From NCBI GenBank assembly GCA_030710605.1, contig CP092874.1, positions 69,985,556 to 70,049,555 on the forward strand: DNA of 64,000 nucleotides, given 5' to 3'. The notes below the pieces were generated by a model. That model saw only the letters and a list, made by a program, of their open reading frames with translations, was not told where the DNA came from and made no database searches. Source of the DNA: Cordylochernes scorpioides. Its lineage: Eukaryota; Arthropoda; Arachnida; Pseudoscorpiones; Chernetidae. This document shows positions 41,481-51,509 of this stretch, piece by piece. Numbering within the stretch: position 1 is the first letter of the stretch; every line of letters starts with the position of its first letter. The translations under genes and the position numbers were made by a program.

Positions 41481-41791
41481 TTTTTTTTTGCTTATCCCTA
41501 GTACACGTGGTACAGGCCATGATAATCATGGTGGGTATTTAGCGACTGCTTTTTACTGCAAGCGCACCACATGTCTACACATGTGAAAGCAGTTCGACTT
41601 TGCACTTACAAATGTGCCAGAGCCCCGTTTGGTTACTTGCACTCGCTGGTGGGGTTGGACTTTTGCAAGAATCGGGGGGCCATTGGAGCATTTTTTTTTT
41701 TAAACAGAAAAAAGTGTCCAATGCAGGGATCGAACCCGGGTCGTAGTGGTCGTAAACCAAGCGGTTTACCCAGCCTTCCACCGACCCCCCT
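41481..41791 (-). repeat. tRNA-derived SINE with poly(A) and 10-bp TSD
   Basis: On the minus strand a tRNA-like head (GGAAGGCTGGGTAAACC as A-box region; GGGTTCGATCCC as B box) is followed by a ~200-bp body and a short A tail (41481-41489). CTTGATATCC lies on both sides (41471-41480 and 41792-41801). Body fragments recur at 22.9, 42.4, 48.7 and 63.6 kb. It sits in intron 1 of the deformylase gene, antisense. Confidence 0.85.
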
Positions 41792-41845
41792 CTTGATATC
41801 CTGATATGATTGAATGGAGATAAGATAGAAGAAGAAGAAGAAGAA

Positions 41846-42042
41846 AATGATTAGTCACAATTTGGATTATGGATTATAAACACAAGGTAATATAAGACCA
41901 AATCCAAATAAATAAATAGTGTGTGACGTTTCGGTAACAGTGTTATTACCATCTTCAGACAATCTGAAGATAGTAACAATGCTGTTACTGAAACGTCACG
42001 CACTATTAATTTATTTGAATTTGGTCTTATTACCTTGTGTTT
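41846..42042. mobile_element. Mini-palindrome M1 with two hammerhead-like cores
   Basis: The arms AACACAAGGTAATA…GACC and GGTCTTATTACCTTGTGTTT surround two opposed hammerhead-like cores. Plus strand: CTGAAGA 41964-41970, stem II, GAAA 41990-41993, CGTC. Minus strand: CTGAAGA 41958-41952, stem II GGTAA/TTACC, GAAA 41932-41929, CGTC. Bases beside the core (TTGT / ACA) can start stem I. It inserts in an AAG repeat. Confidence 0.65.
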
Positions 42043-42057
42043 AAGAAGAAGAGAAGG

Positions 42058-42241
42058 TTATGATAAAGCACAATTTGGATTATAGATTATAAACACAAGG
42101 TAATAAGACTAAATCCAAAAAAATAGATAGTAGAGGAGAGCTTCAGATCCTGAATCATTCAGTACTTTTGTCTGAAGATGGTAACAACGCTGAAACATCA
42201 CACACTATTTATTTATTTGGATTTGGTCTTATTACCTTGTG
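42058..42241. mobile_element. Mini-palindrome M2, 9-bp TSD
   Basis: Same family as M1. AAGAGAAGG flanks it (42049-42057 and 42242-42250). Only the plus-strand core is kept well (CTGAAGA 42172-42178, GAAA 42192-42195, CATC); the minus-strand half is deleted or replaced (GAGGAGAGCTTCAGATCC). Confidence 0.65.
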
Positions 42242-42362
42242 AAGAGAAGGCTAGTCGACTACTCCTGTCATTTGAGTCTGTAATGGCTACACTCACTGCC
42301 CACGAGAGTAAGATGTATAAATTCTCATTGTTTCATACAGGCTATTTTAAAAAAAATCTTTT

Positions 42363-42445
42363 TTGCTTATCCCTAGTATCCGTGGTACAGGCCATGATGA
42401 TAATTATGGTGGGCGACTGCTTTTACTGTAAGTGCACCCTTCCAC
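42363..42445 (-). repeat. SINE body fragment
   Basis: GTGGTACAGGCCATGATGATAAT… CTTTTACTGTAAGTGCACC; matches the 3' part of the SINE at 41481-41791. Confidence 0.55.
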
Positions 42446-43319
42446 CAACCCCCTATATTACTCTCTGCAAATGCTGTCAGAAAATTAAATGTGGGAATTT
42501 TTCATTAAAGTAAAAACCAGAAGTAACCTTAGGTTTCATTTTGAGCTTGTTAAAGAATGGAAGAAATTATGTATTGTATCTCTCCCTTGTTAACTAATCA
42601 TTTATAATATATATATCTCATAATTTGTATATACCAAGATGTAACCCCACTACAATATATGCAATGTATGATCCAAAAGGTTTTAATAAAGGTTAGGCCT
42701 AGCGAACTGAGAGAAACCATCACCAGGATTTCATTATCCAGGAAGTAAAGGTTATTACCCAGGAACTAATAAAAACTAAGTTCAAAGACCTTCTTCTTCC
42801 TGGAGGATGGTAATCATGAGAAAGACAATGGAAGCACCAATATCCAATCAGAGTCTAGCAGGAATAGCTAACATCCAATCAAAAGTCGCCACGTAGACGA
42901 TTTCAACCAATGAGAGCAATAGAGAGTTAACGAGGTAAATCTCGGACTCAAGTTAAATCAGTTGGGAGCTCGACACTACAAGAAGCAAGACGTGCTTCAG
43001 CCCTTCTCGCTCAGGTAACTTCAATGTTAGAATATAATAGTCAAGTACTCCATTAGTCAAAAGCCCTTCTCTCCCTTGATCGCCTGGTCCTATTTTCAAT
43101 CCCATTCTGTGACTCTCTCGTTATTTCCCCTGTGAGAAAACCTACTATTTCAGCCAAAACGACTGCGTCATCAATCACCCCATGTCAACCCCCTCAAGTA
43201 AGTCAACAGGGTCTTACAACAACCAATCCAACCAATCCGAACGATAGTATTATATATATTTTTTAATCCTCTGTGTTATCATACAATGTCATGGAGACTA
43301 TTTACATGTATCTTGTTTA
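42446..43319. other. Intronic stretch, possible LTR remnant
   Basis: 42700-43220 has no coding signal but carries three CCAAT-type boxes (CCAATCAGAG, CCAATCAAAAG, CCAATGAGAG) and ends GGGTCTTACAACA, as many LTRs do. No duplication was found, so this is only a suggestion. Confidence 0.3.
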
Positions 43320-44030
43320 GAATTAGTTGTGGTACAAGTCGGTGACTCCCATACATGAGAGTAGATGGTCTGGGGTTGCCTCCTCCTTTTTGCAGATGGT
43401 GTATGTTGGGAAGATCCTTACTCCACCTTCAAATTTGATCTGCCTTGTGTCCGCTGTTTTAAGGCAGGACAGACATGTAGCATCCCCACTGGGTAAGTTG
43501 GCATTGATGATCACCCTAGGTCTCTCAGGCAGGTATCACTGGTACGGTAAATTAAAGACGTCCATCATTTTTCTCTTTGGGCTTGACTTGAAATAATCAA
43601 AGAATTCCTGGTTGTCACTGGGTTGGGCAGCAGCTTTTGCCAAGGCATCTGTTTTTTCATTTCCATGTGTGAGGGGATCTATTGGAATATTTTGTTGAGT
43701 CATGGTGAAACATCTCCATATTAGCAGAGATGTCGTTCAGGATCATTTTTGAGCTTGTAGAGCAGTTGGTAAGTTCCTGGATGACCCCCCAACATGGAAT
43801 CTATGAAGAAGATGGAATCCTTCGACCTATCCAGCTTAGTCAAAGCCAGGTTAATTGCAAGCAGTTCATCATTGAGAACTGAGCATCCTCGTAGATTGGT
43901 CTGTTACAATTCAAAGGGTTTCTTTTTTTTTTTGTCCCAGAATATCCCTCTTCATCTTTGGAGCCTTCTGTATAGATTTTTATATATTCTGGACAGTATT
44001 CATAGATTTTCTCCAGAGTGAGGGTTTATG
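43320..44030 (-). pseudogene. I-like LINE fragment: RNase H and CCHC
   Basis: Minus-strand broken frames give YIKIYTEGSKDEEGYSG (the start of LINE RNase H, where the usual Asp is Glu), then LTHGNEKTDALAKAAAQP (the HxGNExAD block) and CKKEEATPDHLLSC (the C-terminal CCHC-type motif). RNase H after RT marks I/R1-type LINEs. RT itself is absent. It lies in intron 1, antisense. Confidence 0.65.
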
Positions 44031-44139
44031 AAAGATGAGGATTTTCATTTTGCTTGTTGCTTATATTTCACTGGTCACATATGAGTCTGACCAGTATGTG
44101 GTCTCTCCTCTATTTATCGGAATTAGTTTTATCAAAAAA

Positions 44140-44905
44140 TGTAAATAGTCTCCCATAAAAGACCACCCAAAAAGCACGGAAACCCATATCTCACAAGGAG
44201 ACTGTGTCTCATCGGAGACTCAGCCTTGATAAGTCAGTGATGATAAGTTATGATAGATTCTTTCAACACAAAAATTGGTGTTTTATTTATTATTTACTAG
44301 ACGAATGACCCGGGCAACGCCCGGGTTTACCCGATTGAATGTTTTATTCAAACACTCTTCGTTACAATTATAAATTGGCGCCATGGATGTCACTCTTGTG
44401 AAACGTCCCGCTCCAAACTTTACATGTACATTAGGTCAGCTGATATTACCTCCCATCTTCACCGCTAGAGGCGCTGCTCGCGAGCTAAGTAGAATAATTT
44501 GAATATATAGTTTTAATAATTGATTTATATATTTTTTTAAAATAGCCTATCGTCTTCCCTGTATTTTTTTACCTATGTATGGAAATTTTGGTTTGAATTA
44601 GTGAACTACTGCGAATTTGTATACCGGACATACAAACAAACAAACATACAAACATTCATTTTTATATTATTTATGTAACCTACATAGGATTAATAAGTAA
44701 ACATTCTATGGAAAACACCATTTTGTAGGTTGGCTCTATAATATAGTTAAAAATATATTACTTCAACCTTTTTTTATATTGTATTTAAAAGTTTGTTTAT
44801 TGATGCACTGCATGCTCTACATGTTTGAAATATTAGACCATTCAAAACTTGGCATCAAATAAGCTTCATCAAAATAGAAGGTTTCTGTAAATGTTAGAAT
44901 AAAGT
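44140..44905 (+). mobile_element. Mariner-like copy containing a Helitron
   Basis: 44150-44295 and 44676-44900 are the two parts of the same mariner-like element as at 8.1 and 36.1 kb (GATAAGTTATGATAGATTC; TTGGCTCTATAATATAG; ACTTGGCATCAAATAAGC). The Helitron at 44297-44672 sits at the same internal position as in the 8.3-kb copy. Confidence 0.65.
44297..44672 (-). mobile_element. Non-autonomous Helitron in intron 1
   Basis: The minus-strand element ends (3') with hairpin CCCGGGCGTTGCCCGGG, TCATTCGT and CTAG (44300-44297). The 5' end is a slightly decayed AATATAAAAATGAATG. It contains one copy of the ~100-bp GGGACGTTTCACAAG unit and ATGTCCGGTATACAAATTCG. Confidence 0.8.
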
Positions 44906-44911
44906 ATCTGA

Positions 44912-45272
44912 AAAACACAAGGTAATAAGACCAAATCCAAATAAATAAATAGTGTGTGATGTTTCAGCGTTGTTACCATCTTCAGACAAAAGTGCATTTT
45001 GACGGGACAGAAGACCCTCGCCCATGGATAGAATCCCTTGAAGAGATTGGTTTCCTCTACCATTGGGCAGACTACATAATTGCCCGTTATGCCACCATGA
45101 ACATGACGAGAAGCACAAAAACCTGGTTGAATTTGCACAAAGCTAGTTTCACGAGTTGGAAAAAAACATTAAAATCTACCTCATTCAGCACTTTTGTCTG
45201 AAGATGGTAAAACGCTGTTACCGAAATGTCATACACTATTTATTTGGATTTGGTCTTATTACCTTGTGTTTA
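44912..45272. mobile_element. Mini-palindrome M3 with captured gag fragment
   Basis: The outer arms match M1 and M2 (AACACAAGGTAATAAGACC… / …GGTCTTATTACCTTGTGTTT), with hammerhead-like cores facing out (plus strand: CTGAAGA 45198-45204, GAAA 45223-45226, TGTC). The 190-bp centre encodes DPRPWIESLEEIGFLYHWAD and MNMTRSTKTWLNLHKASFTS, which look like a gypsy gag capsid piece, not PLE sequence. Confidence 0.6.
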
Positions 45273-45342
45273 TGAGTTGGCAATATTTATCCTAGCTTAG
45301 ATGATAATGGAGCTTCATTTCATTGATAAAATCTTCATGATT

Positions 45343-45716
45343 GTCCTTCTCTTCTTCTTCTTTCTTATCTCCACTCAATCATATTAGGGTATCAAGTTGT
45401 GACCCTTGATGGTGTCTGTTTGACAACCATCATGACTGGGTGAAGTAGAATGCCTTTGTCATTGAGACTGAGAGCATTACTCAGTGGCAGGCCAACTTAG
45501 ATCCAAAAGAAATGGCCGCCTCTGACATGAGGAACGGACACCATGTGCAGCCGCTCCTAACACGGAGTACAAACGCTGCTCATCCTGTATCCCTGTATTA
45601 GGAGCTCTTACAGGGTACTATCAGCTGGGCCAGCTGAGCCCAGTTTTTTTAGTGAGCTTGTTACTGTTCCCCCTCCTCCTTTTTCATCCAGGCTTGGGAC
45701 CGACAAAGGTGGAGTT
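45343..45716 (+). repeat. '39-kb' repeat family, copy 3
   Basis: Full-length unit in intron 1, 100 bp upstream of exon 2. It provides the uninterrupted site (TTTGACAACCATCATGAC) for the insertion in copy 2. Confidence 0.75.
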
Positions 45717-45816
45717 AATGTTTTTGGAGTTATTGTCCTTCTGAAGCACAGATGGCAATTCACATATAATCTCCATGATGATACATCATTAGACCAACAA
45801 ATGTTTGTTTGTGCAG

Positions 45817-45987
45817 ATTATCACCCAGATGACTTCTCTGATAAAGTCTGAAGGTTGCGTTGGACTCTCTGCCTGTCAAGTAGGCTCCCCACTTGCCATC
45901 TTTGCCGTCTGTGTGGACAAGGACTTTCTCAGACGCACCAATCCAGTTATTGTCCGCCAACACCAGATGAACCTCATCCCTCTAACG
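45817..45987 (+). CDS. PDF: Peptide deformylase, exon 2
   Basis: Acceptor TTTGTGCAG precedes it; donor ACG|GTATGA follows; phase 0 at both ends. It encodes IITQMTSLIKSEGCVGLSAC… with deformylase motif 1 as GCVGLSACQVG (bacterial GxGLAAPQ; animal mitochondrial GLSAPQ, with Cys here in place of Pro), then IFAVCVDKDFLRR. Intron 1 (41424-45816, 4.4 kb) holds a SINE, three mini-palindromes, a LINE RNase H fragment, a mariner copy with a Helitron, and a copy of the 39-kb repeat. Confidence 0.88.
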
Positions 45988-46099
45988 GTATGAATAATCA
46001 TGTAATCCTCCTTTGACTAAATTGATACCTCCAAGCAAACATTATGGTTTTTAGTATTGAATATTTACATATTGGGATATTTTTGTGAACCTTATTGAA

Positions 46100-47670
46100 T
46101 GATCACTGGAGGCGCAAATAAAGAAGACCAAATATTTATTTTTGTTATTTATTTCCGACCTGATATTTCCAATCAAACTTTCATAATTCTCAATTCATTT
46201 CTAATCATGGAAATTTCAGAAGATTTTTCAAAAAGAATTAAAGTGGTGGAAGACTCGAGTTGTTTTTGTGGACATGAGGAACAAACCTCAATACATCTTT
46301 TACTAGATTGGCCTGTTTTTCAAGACTATAAAATCAAAATTAATTTTATAGTAACAGATCCAAGTATTTTTATTTCCAGTAAAGAAATGTATATTAAATT
46401 CGATACCTTTTGTTGATATATTTTAAATTATGATCAGACATGACGTGGCCACACAATAATATTTGAAACGAAGGCGATAAAACGTGGTGATTTTCTTTTA
46501 TTGGTAAAATACAAGCTTTCAGGCAAGAATGCCCTTCCTCAGGTTACAACTGGGCAGGAAACAAAAGTGCCAATTTCATAAGCGAAAAAAGTAAGAGAAA
46601 TTTACATGTTATGAAGAAGTAAGGGAAATTTACATGCTATGAAAAAGTAAAAAGCAAGGGATTTACATATTTACAGGTGAATGGAGAATATTTTAAAAAC
46701 TATGGACATGAAAAATAGCTCATACTGCAAGGAAGACCAGGAGAATAAAAAGAGAAAAAGGAACGAAAGGATTATCAGCACCAGATTATCAGAACACAGC
46801 CGCAACATACGCACCAATGACCGCAAGTCTCTCTTATGCCAACACATCACAGAATTTCGCCACTCATTCAATTTGGACAGCGCTGTATGCGTTTACAAGG
46901 GCGTCGGGAACAAGTATCAGCGCTTGGTCCTTGAATCTTTGGTCTCACACTGCACGCCCAGTTTTAACCGTAAAATCGACCTCCCACCCCAGTACTCCGT
47001 GTTTTACCCCGCCATTACCCCCAGCTGAACTATTCGCCTACTGTGTCTTCTTGTCTTTTGTCCTGCTCTGCCGTGTTCTCGTGCTTTGCGTCCTTTCGTT
47101 CCTTTTTCTCTTTTTATTCTCCTGGTCTTCCTTGCAGTATGAGCTATTTTTCATGTCCATAGTTTTTAAAATATTCTCCATTCACCTGTAAATATGTAAA
47201 TCCCATGCTTTTTACTTTTTCATAGCATGTAAATTTCCCTTACTTCTTCATAGCATGTAAATTTCTCTTACTTTTTCGCTTATAAAATTGGCACTTTTGT
47301 TTCCTGCCCAGTTGTAACCTGAGGAAGGGCATTCTTGCCTGAAAGCTTGTATTTTACCAATAAAATAAAATCGCCACGTTTTATCGCCTTCGTTTCAAAT
47401 TTTAAATTATATAGCAACAAATATCTTTTAAGAAACTGATAATTTATATTATGCTTATTATACATATTGCCAGACACTTCTTTCTTTTGTACACAGGTCT
47501 TTTCTCGTTTTTTTTTTTTCTCTTTTTCTCATTGTTAATATCATATGACTATTCTATTCACGGCCTAAAATTATTGTATATATATGTATAGACAAATGTA
47601 AAGGCATACATGTATGACAGTGCAAGTGTCCCTAGGGGGACATAGTGCTTTAAATTGAAATAAAATAGTA
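46100..47670 (+). mobile_element. LINE 3' end in intron 2, split by a PLE
   Basis: 46198-46418 encodes a LINE C-terminal region with SCFCGHEEQTSIHLLLDWP (CCHC-type motif with the last Cys position changed). After the PLE insertion the LINE continues to a 3' end with GTGTCCCTAGGGGGACATAG and AATAAAATAG at about 47625-47670. Sense orientation to the host gene. Confidence 0.6.
46432..47398 (+). mobile_element. Penelope-like element with inverted terminal arms, 12-bp TSD
   Basis: ATTTTAAATTAT flanks the 967-bp insertion (46420-46431 and 47399-47410). The arms (about 46461-46771 and 47090-47398) are inverted copies of one pLTR-like sequence. Each holds a hammerhead-like core (right arm: CTGAGGA 47319-47325, GAAA 47341-47344, CTT). 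The 318-bp centre encodes the GIY-YIG C-terminal part: RLSEHSRNIRTNDRKSLLC, NKYQRLVLESLVSH and SFNRKIDLPPQY. No RT is present, so it depends on another PLE. Confidence 0.85.
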
Positions 47671-47730
47671 ACTAATTATTTTTGTGGCTATTAGCAACAT
47701 TAGATGACATGTAAAACTTTTGTGTTGCAG

Positions 47731-48051
47731 GTAGTGATAAACCCTAAAGTGATCCCCCTGTCTGGTGAGAAGATCACACTACCTGAAGGCTGTGCCAGCA
47801 TCTATGGTTACCAAGCCAAAGTAGCTAGGTTCAGGAATGTCAGGGTGACAGGCCTGGACATCAAAGGTGACAAGTTGAGCTGGGATGCTACAGGATGGGC
47901 TGCTCGTATCCTACAGCATGAGGCAGATCACCTCAACGGGACCTTATTCCTGGATCTGGCGGACTGCCGGACTCTAGAGTTTGACATGTGGAGATACATG
48001 CATATCTCCTACAAACACAAGACCTCAATACTTGTTAGACTTTTACAATAA
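47731..48051 (+). CDS. PDF: Peptide deformylase, exon 3 (last)
   Basis: Acceptor TTTTGTGTTGCAG; phase 0. Encodes VVINPKVIPLSGEKITLPEGCASIYGY, with motif 2 EGCAS (Cys is a metal ligand), and WAARILQHEADHLNGTLFLD, with motif 3 HExDHLxG (two His ligands, catalytic Glu). Active-site residues are therefore intact. The C-terminus RTLEFDMWRYMHISYKHK… is longer than in the human enzyme. The stop codon overlaps a polyadenylation signal (CAATAAAA, 48047-48052). Intron 2 (45988-47730) contains a LINE 3' end interrupted by a PLE. Confidence 0.92.
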   Translation, partial: VVINPKVIPLSGEKITLPEGCASIYGYQAKVARFRNVRVTGLDIKGDKLSWDATGWAARILQHEADHLNGTLFLDLADCRTLEFDMWRYMHISYKHKTSILVRLLQ

Positions 48052-48063
48052 AAATTGTTTTTA

Positions 48064-48275
48064 TTTTCTTCTTCTTCTTTCTTATCTCCACACTGGGTGA
48101 AATAGAATGCCTTTGTCATTAAGACTGGAAGCACTACTCAGTTGCAGGCCGACCTAGCTCCAAAAGAAATGGCCGCCTCTGACATGAGGAACAGATGCCA
48201 TGTGCAGCTGCTCCTAACATGGAGTACAAACTCTGCTCATCCTGTATTCCTGGATTAGGAACCCTTACAGGGTGT
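48064..48275 (+). repeat. '39-kb' repeat family, copy 4 (truncated)
   Basis: The first ~210 bp of the unit, directly after the deformylase stop codon; interrupted before the second half. Confidence 0.65.
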
Positions 48276-48294
48276 TTTCATAATAATGTCTTTA

Positions 48295-48437
48295 ATGATA
48301 AGGCACAATTTGGATTATAGATTATAAACACAAGGTAATAAGACCAAATAAATAAATAGTGTGTGACATTTCAGCATTGTTATCGAAATGTCACACACTA
48401 TTTATTTATTTGGATTTGGTCTTATTACCTTGTGTTT
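48295..48437. mobile_element. Mini-palindrome M4, 12-bp TSD
   Basis: The 143-bp, smallest copy. ATAATGTCTTTA flanks it (48283-48294 and 48438-48449). It keeps the outer arms, but the cores are partly deleted: GTGTGACATTTC / GAAATGTCACAC remain. Confidence 0.7.
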
Positions 48438-48449
48438 ATAATGTCTTTA

Positions 48450-48681
48450 GTTTCAATATTATCAATGAGGTGTTGGGGGATGAAGACACAAATATTGTCT
48501 TGATTACCTTCCTGATAGGCAGTTAGAGGGATGAAAACACACACGAAAACTTATTAATAGGTGTGTAAGAAAAACATGAATGAGGAACCTGGTGTAACAA
48601 TATTTATATGTAACTGTAAATTTATTTATTACTGAAAATAATTTATTTTATAATATGCTTTAATGAATTTTTTAAATTATT
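48450..48681. other. Unassigned stretch
   Basis: No gene or repeat recognised. A short piece of SINE body (GTACACATGGTACAGGCC) follows at 48688-48715. Confidence 0.35.
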
Positions 48682-48715
48682 CCTCTAGTACACATGGTAC
48701 AGGCCACGATAATCA

Positions 48716-49035
48716 TCTTCTTTCTTATCTCCACTCAATCATATTAGGGTATCAAGCTTGAAACTTTTGATGGTGTCTGCCAGGGATGAGTAGAGCTCAT
48801 CAATGGATGAGTCAATACAGTCAATAATGTGTAGGGCTGATAGTACCCTGTAAGGGCTCCTAATCCAGGGATACAGGATGAGCAGCGTTTGTACTCCATG
48901 TTAGGAGCGGCTGCACATGGCGTCCGTTCCTCATGTCAGAGGCAGCCATTTCTTTTGGAGCTAAGTTGGCCTGCCACTGAGTAGTGCTCCCAGTCTTAAT
49001 GACAAAGGCATTCTACTTCACCCAGTCATGATGAT
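48716..49035. repeat. '39-kb' repeat family, copy 5, internally inverted
   Basis: 48716-48790 is the start of the unit in plus orientation. 48835-49035 is the rest of the unit in minus orientation (GTACCCTGTAAGGGCTCC… CATTCTACTTCACCC), so the copy carries an internal inversion. Confidence 0.65.
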
Positions 49036-49286
49036 AATCATGGTGGGTAGAAGTTGGTAGCTGCATTGACTGATTACACTGTTCAACAAAATGTTTGTCC
49101 AAGAGAACCTGATGGTGTTTCTAGTGTAACTTTCCATGCTGAACTCAAAAATCTAATCAGAAATTTTCCATCACCCATGGGTTTTGTGTGACAGCCTTTT
49201 TCTAGTATTGGGATAAATACAGTAATAGATTAAGACATTGTTACGTAAGCATTTTCACATAAATCTTATTACATTACACTGATTTA

Positions 49287-50518
49287 AACATGGAAACTTT
49301 CTCCTTGGATTATAAACACTATAGAATAAAGCGTTAGGAGAAAATAATTTTTAATAATCGACTACACGAGCTTTCGGGCAGTCACGCCCTTCAACTGGTA
49401 ATGATACATGATGGCAATAGGCCTTAAATAGGATTCCGTTTTTTAAGATATATTTACATATGAGAAAAATAATATAGGACGGCTAAAAAACAATTTTGTT
49501 AAAAAATATTTGCAAATCTAAGCTATTGTATAATATGTTTATGTAACTATGCTAATCCTGTAATGCCGGTTGACAAATAAATTGTAGGTTTGTAATTGGC
49601 TAAAACATGTGACTATATAATGAAGAGAGACTAGTATTAGGATATCGACTGTTCAACCCGCCATCAGCGGCCATATTGGAACTATACTGGGGGAGGGGGG
49701 GGGGGGGTTTAACGGTTATTCAAGTTATTACATATATCCTGATATTGTGCTGGTAAATCTATATGTCGGTTAATGCTATTTTTTGATATGGATACAATGG
49801 CCTCTATGATCAGTCTTTGGTATTTATTGGAGATGTTATTGTATAAGGTGGTGGGTGAAGTTAAATCGAAAGAGTGGCCTGTGTCAAGAATATTGGCTGT
49901 AGATGAGGGATTTGTTGTCTTTGTTATTGACTACAGCCTATATTCTTGACACAGGCCACTCTTTCGATTTAACTTCACCCACCACCTTATACAATAACAT
50001 CTCCAATAAATACCAAAGACTGATCATAGAGGCCATTGTATCCATATCAAAAAATAGCATTAACCGACATATAGATTTACCAGCACAATATCAGGATATA
50101 TGTAATAACTTGAATAACCGTTAAACCCCCCCCCCCTCCCCCAGTATAGTTCCAATATGGCCGCTGATGGCGGGTTGAACAGTCGATATCCTAATACTAG
50201 TCTCTCTTCATTATATAGTCACATGTTTTAGCCAATTACAAACCTACCATTTATTTGTCAACCGGCATTACAGGATTAGCATAGTTACATAAACATATTA
50301 TACAATAGCTTAGATTTGCAAATATTTTTTAACAAAATTGTTTTTTAGCCATCCTATATTATTTTTCTCATATGTAAATATATCTTAAAAAACGGAATCC
50401 TATTTAAGGCCTATTGCCATCATGTATCATTACCAGTTGAAGGGCGTGACTGCCCGAAAGCTCGTGTAGTCGATTATTAAAAATTATTTTCTCCTAACGC
50501 TTTATTCTATAGTATTTA
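49287..50518. mobile_element. Palindromic Penelope-like element, 591-bp arms, 17-bp TSD
   Basis: TACATTACACTGATTTA flanks it (49270-49286 and 50519-50535). The two 591-bp arms (about 49312-49902, 49931-50521) are nearly perfect inverted copies around a 28-bp loop. Each arm encodes the PLE GIY-YIG C-terminus (right arm: TGHSFDLTSP, SNKYQRLIIEAIVSI, NSINRHIDLPAQYQ) and a 3' region with the hammerhead-like GGGCGTGACTGCCCGAAAGCTC (right arm about 50441-50463). Poly-G and poly-C runs pair at 49685 and 50127. No RT. Confidence 0.88.
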
Positions 50519-50711
50519 TACATTACACTGATTTATCAAAAAATATTTTTCTTTGTCCCAAAAGAAACAGCATCTTATCTAAATGTAACTCTTTGTGCTG
50601 AATCCAAATATACCATTAGTTTTTTTCTATCATGCAAGATTTCTTAGGTACACCTACTTGAAATTTGGAAAATTTTAATATATAGGCCTATATGAATGAA
50701 ATATATTTATT

Positions 50712-51415
50712 TTATTGAAAAGTAGTGACAGTGGATTTTCTTCTATACTTTGCTTGTGGCATATCCCTCTTGAGTGTCCAGCAGTAGTCGGCAAGCATAG
50801 CGGGACTCCATTTACCTTGGTACCACTTCTCCATGCTTGATATATCTTGATGAAACCTCTCACCATGCTCATCGCTAACTGCACCAAGATTGTCTGGAAA
50901 GAAATCCAGATGTGAATGCAAGAAATGGATCTTGAGAGACATGTTACATCCCAGTGCTTTGTAGGAAAGTAAGAGTTCATTAACTGAGTCACTGTAGTTT
51001 TCTGCCTTTACATTTCCCAAAAATTTCTTACCAACGCTTCTAAATGAATTCCATGCTGCTGCTTCAACTTCATTTAGAATATCTTCTAAATTCCCATCCT
51101 GCAGCAATTCTTGTATCTGAGGTCCAACAAAAATACCTTTTTTAATTTTGGCATCACTTATGCTAGGGAATTTTTGCTTCAAATAGGTAAATCCAGCAGC
51201 ATTTGGATTCATTGCCTTGACAAAGTTTTTCATTAATCCCAGTTTAATATGTAGTGGTGGTAAGTATATATTTTCAGATTTTACCAATGGAAATTGTGCA
51301 ATATTTTGAAGTCCTGGAGTAAAGGTTTCACGGCTTGGCCAGTTCTTTTTGATATAATGCCTTTCCTTGTCTCTACTATCCCATTCACACAGAAAACAAC
51401 AAAATTTTCACAGAA
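50712..51415 (-). pseudogene. Uncharacterised repeat-family protein, C-terminal half
   Basis: An open stretch of ~230 codons from about 51415 to the stop at 50712: CCFLCEWDSRDKERHY… IKKNWPSR… LPPLHIKLGLMKNFVKAMNP, FPSISDAKIKKGIFVGPQIQEL, FLHSHLDFFPDNLGAVSDEH, GERFHQDISSMEKWYQG, WSPAMLADYCWTLKRDMPQ. This is the same family as 32936-34364, but here the C-terminal half is unbroken. The acidic/His cluster SDEHGERFHQD is the best conserved part and could be a metal site. The N-terminal cysteine-rich half is missing. Confidence 0.65.
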
Positions 51416-51509
51416 ATTCATCCTAATTTTTCACTTGTTATAATGAAAGATCTTATTAACAATATCATCACAAAATTAATGTTAATTAGATCAAGTTTCT
51501 CATGGATAG

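Noticed and set aside
41720-41790. A tRNA gene on the minus strand
   Set aside because: A and B boxes are present, but the unit has a SINE body, poly(A) and TSD, so it is a SINE head.
46817-47191. 124-codon plus-strand ORF inside the intron 2 PLE
   Set aside because: It runs in a different frame from the GIY-YIG peptide and its hydrophobic C-terminus comes from the pLTR arm.
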